Below, piece by piece: positions 10,180 through 14,351 of a stretch of DNA of 14,351 bases. The translations under genes were made by a program, and so were the position numbers. Source of the DNA: Rhizomucor pusillus (lineage: Eukaryota; Mucoromycota; Mucoromycetes; Mucorales; Lichtheimiaceae); assembly GCA_900175165.2 (NCBI GenBank), contig FWWN02000209.1, forward strand, positions 1 to 14,351. The letters are read 5' to 3'. The stretch's first letter is position 1. Each line of letters begins with the position of its first letter. Below the pieces are notes generated by a model. The model was not told the DNA's origin, did not search any database, and saw nothing but the letters and a program-made list of their open reading frames with translations.

Positions 10180-11647
10180 TTAAAACCTCTCCATTCGTTG
10201 ATAAAAATCAATGTGATGGTCGATCGCTTGCTGCATCCTTTGCTCATTTATAATCTCATCCTTGATATCTTTTCTCTGTTGTATTTATACAAATTGCTTT
10301 GTGAGCAGAGATGATTCATGATGATCTACAGAAAGGTGCAGTGACTTACGAATATATACTGTATGCCACCTTTGATGATTTGGTACAAGAGCTTTGTCTT
10401 TTCTGCGCCCTTATCGTAATCTCGTTTTAGCAACGAAGACCACACAAGGGTTCTGATTTTCGTCTTGTTTCGTGTTTCGACCGTCTCTTCCGAGTTCGGC
10501 TTTGCAGATCGCTTCGCGGGCCGTGAAGTTTCTTCGGTAGGTGCTTTGCGTTTATTGCTTTGAAGCGGTGTAGTTTTTGAGGAAGTAGTTCTGCCGACCA
10601 CTTTTGGTAATTCTCCATCGGTTTGGACACGTCGAAGGGATGCCACACTTATATCTCGTCGAGGGGTACCCTTTGTTCGGTTAGTTGGGGCCGGTGAATT
10701 TGCAGGTCTCACACGATCATCATTTGCACTTTTTGCTTCCAACGGCTCCAGGATTTCCATGATCTGGTTGCTCTTGAAAGGCATGACCGGCGGCAAATTT
10801 TCAAAATCGAAATGAGGAGGCTGGATGGCTTGCTGGATATCTTTGGCATTGCTAGATCCAGGCCACGGAAGTGTGGTCTTGTATATATCCTTGTCGATGG
10901 CTCGGGCGGGTTCAAGCAGTCTGTTGGCATAGATACCGATTTGTCCGTCGTTTTCATATTCTGCAAACAATACGAGATATTCAACTGCTGCGAAAGGATA
11001 GTCGTCTGGTTCCTGGAAAGGGTCCTCCATACCATTGATAGTGCTGACAGAGCTCTTGTCTTGTCTAAACTCCAGAATGATTTTCTCGCCGCGATCCAAA
11101 TTCTTTATCAATTTGTAAGGATTAGACCAAACAATGAAATTTGTGATATGCCGTCGCGTTTCTTACCTTGTCTCTCGTGATGATATCTGCGATTTTGGCC
11201 AGAATAGGCGAACTAAAGAAACCATCTCTGCAAAGAATTCACGCGTCGGATTAGCAGATGTACGCACGAACGTCTTGTTCTCTCTTATACTCACGCTCTC
11301 AGTTTTGGTGACAATACTGTGTGACCTATAAGACTCGCCACAGGAATTGTATCTGTCCACGTAAATACAACGTCCAGCTCCCTGAGCTCTGCCTCCTTTG
11401 TCTGCGTCTCTGGAGTAAAACATAACACTTCGTAGTGTGTTCATTAGCACTGCGTACTCTAGGAATGTTGGTTCCGGATTCCTTACCCAGCTGATCCTCA
11501 GGCACAGCTTCCTCCAAGCCCAAGGTTTTCAAAATATCTGTGGCGCGACATGAGCAACAATGACAGCTGAAGTGGTCATTGTAGTCATACGTTACCTTTT
11601 TCGAGCTGCAATGGGCCACATAGTACAAAGCCTGCCTTTTGTTCCAT
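10180..11647 (-). CDS. Probable DNA replication initiation factor, Sld7-like
   Basis: Six exons in transcript order: 11647-11596, 11537-11487, 11409-11295, 11227-11167, 11102-10350 and 10275-10180. They give 1128 nt and 375 residues, and all phases join cleanly. The strongest cue is the C-terminus (about 302-360): NKTKIRTLVWSSLLKRDYD followed by LLYQIIKGGIQYIF and RKDIKDEI, which resembles the Sld7 C-terminal dimer domain pattern (helix with LxLxG, then LYK..F..A.EF..R). The N-terminal half (FTWTDTIPVASLIGH, SSPILAKIADIIT, EYLVLFAEY) looks like a folded domain, and residues about 180-300 are a basic, Ser/Thr-rich linker. Sld7 partners with Sld3 to load Cdc45 at origins; animal MTBP is its counterpart. 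E2F-like sites beside the start codon fit an S-phase gene. The assignment rests on remembered family patterns, so it is only moderate; the gene model itself is good. Confidence 0.5.
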
Positions 11648-11652
11648 GTTAT

Positions 11653-11661
11653 GCGCCAAAA
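11653..11661 (-). promoter_or_regulatory. E2F-type site (TTTTGGCGC)
   Basis: On the minus strand this reads TTTTGGCGC, a full match to the E2F/DP consensus TTTSGCGC with an extra T. It ends five bases before the ATG at 11647, so it would overlap the transcription start or a short 5' UTR. Function is inferred from the motif and from the likely replication role of the gene. Confidence 0.45.
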
Positions 11662-11681
11662 GTACGCGGAAGTGAAACAGC

Positions 11682-11693
11682 CACGCGCGGGAA
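11682..11693 (-). promoter_or_regulatory. E2F/MCB-like site (TTCCCGCGCGTG)
   Basis: On the minus strand this reads TTCCCGCGCGTG, joining an E2F-like TTCCCGCG with the CGCGT core found in MCB sites. It lies 35-46 bp upstream of the ATG at 11647. Another CGCGT core occurs at 11664-11668, between the two sites. Confidence 0.4.
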
Positions 11694-12258
11694 CCCACCA
11701 AAAATCGTGTAGTCTCCCCCCATCGTGTAGTTGCAGTCACAAAGTATATTTTTGGTAGCCATCTAGCGTACTTCATCCTGTACCTGAAAACATGTCCATA
11801 CCGTACAAAGTTGCCTAATTCAAAGCATCGTTTCCGCAAGGAGAATACGTTGAAATTGCTGACTCGAAGTTCTGAAAGTCCAAGGAGGATCAGCACGTGG
11901 ATACACAAAAGCGTGCCTCGGCTTCGTCTATTGTGCAAACGAAACATGCAAATTCTACGAGAAGCTGCACAAACAATTGGAAAAAGGCTGCAAACTTTGT
12001 AGCCAGGCGTTGCAGCACGATAACTCATGTATCGCAACGGCTGAATACATTTTCCAAGGTACAACACGCAGTCTTAAGCATCACGATTATCATAATCACA
12101 ATCAGCTGGATAAAGCCCCATCCAAATTTGGCAAACTTTCAAAGTTTAATTACTATTTTCTTCGATGTCAAAATGATTCTAAACCTATTTCTATTTCCTA
12201 ATGGTATTCTCTTTAGAGTAATCGGACCAGATTTGGGTCTTACGGCGTTTTCACTTCA

Positions 12259-13472
12259 CTATTTACTTCCAAAGTTTGGATCAAATCTTTGCGGCACTAT
12301 TGTTTTCAAGGATGATGCGTATCTAGCTTTGCTTTCGCACTTATGCTGGACGGCTTGAGGGTACTCCTTCATAGGGAACTTGTTGAGCCATGAGCGCACT
12401 GAGCTCTCAGAGGCGAATTGGAGCATTTCTTCTATCATGTTGGGAGATCCAATGGCGGAACCGACGAGCGAAATCTGGCGTAAAGCAAGAAGCCCGGCGG
12501 GAATACCCTTTAGGGGCTCCTCAGGCAACCCGACCACAACAAACGTTGAGTTGGGAAGCATTATCGAGAAGTAAGCGTACCAGTTGAAGTCTGTGCTGAA
12601 GGCAGTGCAAATAATGTGAGTGAAGGAGGTAGCCGCTTCATTGCTTCCTTGTCGCCAACAACTACGTAGTCGTCACATCCAAGAGCCTTGGCATCTTCGC
12701 GTTTGCGGTCCGAGATAGAGAGGGCAACAACCTCTGCACCCATAACCTTAGCCCACATGACGGCAAAGTGACCGAGACCACCGATACCGACGACACCAAC
12801 TTTGTCACCAGGCTCCGCATTGGAGCGTTTGAGAGGAGAATAGGTAGTGATACCGCCGCAGAGTAAGCTAGCGGTTACTTCGTTGCTCATGTTGTCAGGG
12901 ATCTTGAATACAGAGCGTTGATGTCCTCTCCACTTGTTAGCATATCCGCCAAATATCTTTTCATCATTAGGCCATCGACTGTTGTATGTGGGGATAACAC
13001 CATTCAAGCAGAGGTTCTCGTCGCCGTTGCGGCAAACGTTGTATTCGAGACAGGCACCGCTTTGAGCATCGACACCGATACGGTCGCCGACTTTGATATG
13101 CTTGACGTTTTTACCTACGCGATTTAAGACACCGGTGATCTATTGAAGAAAATATTGTGTGTTAACCCCGCGGGTGCATGAATCAATCAAGCCGCTGCGT
13201 TGAACATACCTCATGGCCGACAGCAACGTCGTAATCGGTAGGACCCCATTCGGAATCCATCGTGTGGAGAACTAAAGCACACACGCCGCAGTGAGTTATG
13301 TCCATTTCAACGGTATCATCATCAAAAGTCTTAAGAGGCATCTCGCGCCACTTATGTGGACCACCTAGTAAAGTACATGCTTAAAGCTTGGATGCTCACA
13401 ATGCGTGTAACCATCTGTCAAACATGTTACATTTGCCGGAGCAGACCAACCGTGGAATGTATCAAAAGACAT
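12259..13472 (-). pseudogene. Decayed NADP-dependent, zinc-type alcohol dehydrogenase (Adh6/cinnamyl alcohol dehydrogenase family)
   Basis: Exons in transcript order are 13472-13431, about 13350-13210, and 13139 down to the end. The MDR fold is clear: MSFDTFHGW, ITHCGVC, VGHE, the GVVGIGGLGHFAVMWAKVMGAEVVAL Rossmann motif, and FPMKEYPQAVQ near the end. It is broken in several ways. The frame slips by one missing base near 12616-12620: the first frame stops at 12561, while the homologous reading (HIICTAFSTDFNW onward) continues one frame over. A second one-base loss near 12319 displaces the expected ARYRIILEN ending, so the frame runs to a stop at 12259. The catalytic Cys is kept, but the usual Ser-Asp after it (CASD/CGSD) reads Leu-Val. 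The second structural-zinc Cys is Tyr (ACLEYNVC). Intron 1 is ambiguous, as the natural-looking GPHKW segment is out of phase with the canonical donor. A TATA box remains. Confidence 0.85.
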
Positions 13473-13764
13473 ATTGAGTATGTTGATCGTTACGAAACAG
13501 GTTGTCGCAGCAACGGTCGCTCTTTTATACAGCCCATTCGATCATGGCGTTATTTTGTTCTGTCGACAACTGCAATGTAAATTTTGACAGACTCACCTTT
13601 TGGTGGAAATTGCTGACTCATACTGTTCAGGAGACCGTGTCTATCCTGCCTGGTCTACGGACACTCGTCTTCGGAATTATATATATGGTAATATGCACTC
13701 GTTTCGGTGGGACACTCGTTTGGGAGTTACTATATCTGCTAGTCTGCTTGTTTCGAACAGAATA
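13473..13764. other. Upstream region of the dehydrogenase remnant
   Basis: This stretch lies between the dehydrogenase start and the presumed transposon end. It contains the TATA box at 13522-13529 and otherwise nothing I recognise. An open frame on the + strand crosses it, but it lacks an ATG at its beginning and resembles no family. Confidence 0.4.
13522..13529 (-). promoter_or_regulatory. TATA box of the dehydrogenase remnant
   Basis: TATAAAAG on the minus strand, about 50 bp upstream of the ATG at 13472. The spacing suits a core promoter with a short 5' UTR, suggesting the damaged gene may still be transcribed. Confidence 0.5.
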
Positions 13765-13790
13765 CAGTGCTTCCAACCAACAATGTCGCA

Positions 13791-13860
13791 ACCAATCAAA
13801 ATTGATGTCGCTGGGAAGTCAAAATCATTGTCGCTGGCCAATCAAAACCAATTTCGCACT
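13791..13860 (+). repeat. Three degenerate 23-bp direct repeats near the transposon end
   Basis: Three units start at about 13792, 13815 and 13838. TCAAAA recurs at 13796, 13819 and 13842, and TCGC at 13808, 13831 and 13854, so the period is exactly 23 bp. A partial fourth unit lies just before (TGTCGC at 13785). Two more TGTCG copies follow at 13894 and 13913. The spacing is about two turns of DNA, as expected of binding sites read from one face. Confidence 0.7.
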
Positions 13861-13933
13861 TCTCAGAAATGAAAGTCGTATTTTTGGAAACCATGTCGCT
13901 TTTGCTCAATGATGTCGTGTCACTCGGAAAAAT

Positions 13934-13940
13934 TATAAAA
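13934..13940 (+). promoter_or_regulatory. TATA box of the transposase gene
   Basis: TATAAAA, 40 bp upstream of the ATG at 13981. It suggests an intact core promoter inside the element. Confidence 0.5.
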
Positions 13941-13980
13941 GTAGGCCTTCTTCATCTGTGTTGACTTTTTTCATTTTAAG

Positions 13981-14351
13981 ATGAATACAGTATTTTTATT
14001 TGAAGATGGACATGAAAATGTCGTCGATGAGAATGGCGGCCCTGAGCCCACGGAGTACATTGTTGATCAGAACGAGTTTGTTGTTGAAACAATTGCCACT
14101 CACACTGAATACTTGGAAAATGTAGCTTCCAGCGAATCTTCGGCTTGTCCAATGCGAATAGAAAAGCCAAAAGATGAAGTCATTCGTATGAAGGAGGCAA
14201 GCATAAAACGGGATTATGTTCGGTATACCGTCCAGGATAAGGTTAGGTTTTTCGATCTGAAAATTGAAAAGTGTATGAGTGCATCAGCTGCAGCGAAGCA
14301 GTTGGGCATTCACATCCGAACCGCGCAGAGATGGGTTAAACAGTATAGCAT
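13981..14351 (+). CDS. Transposase N-terminal part (Tc1/mariner-like), running off the window
   Basis: An open frame from ATG at 13981 stays open for 123 codons to the window edge, with no stop. Residues 1-65 are acidic and unfamiliar (MNTVFLFEDGHENVVDENGG onward). From about 75 the protein turns basic, and YTVQDKVRFFDLKIEK leads into a helix-turn-helix: SASAAAKQLGIHIRTAQRWVKQY at about 100-122. That pattern (a driver helix, AAKxLGI, then a recognition helix ending in RW) is typical of the DNA-binding domain of Tc1/mariner-type transposases in fungi. The catalytic DDE part would lie beyond the window. The frame has no lesion so far, so the copy may be young. Another protein with a homeodomain-like HTH is possible, but the repeats and TA-CAGTG end upstream favour a transposase. 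Confidence 0.7.
   Translation, partial: MNTVFLFEDGHENVVDENGGPEPTEYIVDQNEFVVETIATHTEYLENVASSESSACPMRIEKPKDEVIRMKEASIKRDYVRYTVQDKVRFFDLKIEKCMSASAAAKQLGIHIRTAQRWVKQYS

Larger units (their letters stand above)
11648..12258. other. Intergenic: Sld7-like promoter region
   Basis: A 611 bp gap between the dehydrogenase remnant and the Sld7-like gene, both on the minus strand. The part next to the start codon (11648-11700) is rich in CGCG and E2F-like motifs. A minus-strand open frame crosses into it from the first exon, but it resembles no protein I know and its composition is not coding-like. From about 11800 to 12250 I see nothing specific. Confidence 0.5.
13765..14351 (+). mobile_element. Left end of a Tc1/mariner-type DNA transposon (truncated by the window)
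   Basis: At 13763 the sequence reads TA followed by CAGTGCTTCC, the form of many Tc1-like ends (TA target, then CAGTG). From there about 216 bp lead to the ATG of a transposase-like gene, with a run of 23-bp repeats and a TATA box between. The right end and its inverted repeat lie outside the window, so the exact boundary is inferred. The transposase N-terminus is the firmer evidence. Confidence 0.5.

Noticed and set aside
11648..12067. Minus-strand open frame extending the first Sld7-like exon upstream by about 140 codons
   Set aside because: Composition is not protein-like, it runs through the CGCG-rich promoter motifs, and the ATG at 11647 gives a good start.
12561..12620. An intron to explain the dehydrogenase frame change
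   Set aside because: The homologous reading continues without missing residues across the shift, so there is no room for an intron.
13502..13912. Long + strand open frame between the dehydrogenase and the transposase
   Set aside because: It has no ATG at its start, no recognisable domain, and runs through the transposon repeats and presumed end.

Overview
The window looks like nuclear DNA of a filamentous, probably early-diverging (Mucoromycota-type) fungus. The reasons are compact genes split by many 58-93 bp introns with GT-AG borders, mid-range GC, and clear fungal versions of core eukaryotic proteins. An NADP-type alcohol dehydrogenase resembling mucoralean ones and a Tc1-like DNA transposon at the right edge fit the same picture. 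The lineage is inferred from gene style and was not tested by a search.

Layout from left to right. Positions 1-1785 have no gene I can recognise. A six-exon mago nashi gene (exon junction complex) lies on the + strand at 1786-2562. It converges on a minus-strand block of five intact genes: an Nhp10-like HMG-box INO80 subunit (2642-4001), the GPI-anchor de-N-acetylase PIG-L/Gpi12 (4315-5354), RNA polymerase III subunit RPC4/Rpc53 (5366-7137), type II phosphatidylinositol 4-kinase Lsb6/PI4K2 (7426-9856), and a protein I read as an Sld7-like replication initiation factor (10180-11647). Next comes a decayed alcohol dehydrogenase gene on the minus strand (12259-13472). The left end of a Tc1/mariner-type transposon, with the 5' part of its transposase reading rightward, runs off the window (13765-14351).

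The intact genes serve unrelated housekeeping jobs: mRNA surveillance and splicing, chromatin remodelling, GPI anchor synthesis, Pol III transcription, phosphoinositide signalling, and probably DNA replication. They do not form a pathway or an operon-like system. The accessory part is the right end, where a broken dehydrogenase and a transposon lie head to head.

I found no defence system, CRISPR array, tRNA or rRNA gene. The points most worth a second look are the likely E2F-type sites beside the start of the replication factor, the 11 bp gap between RPC53 and PIG-L, the 23-bp repeats at the transposon end, and the lesions of the dehydrogenase. All exon borders were read by eye from splice signals, reading phase and family conservation.
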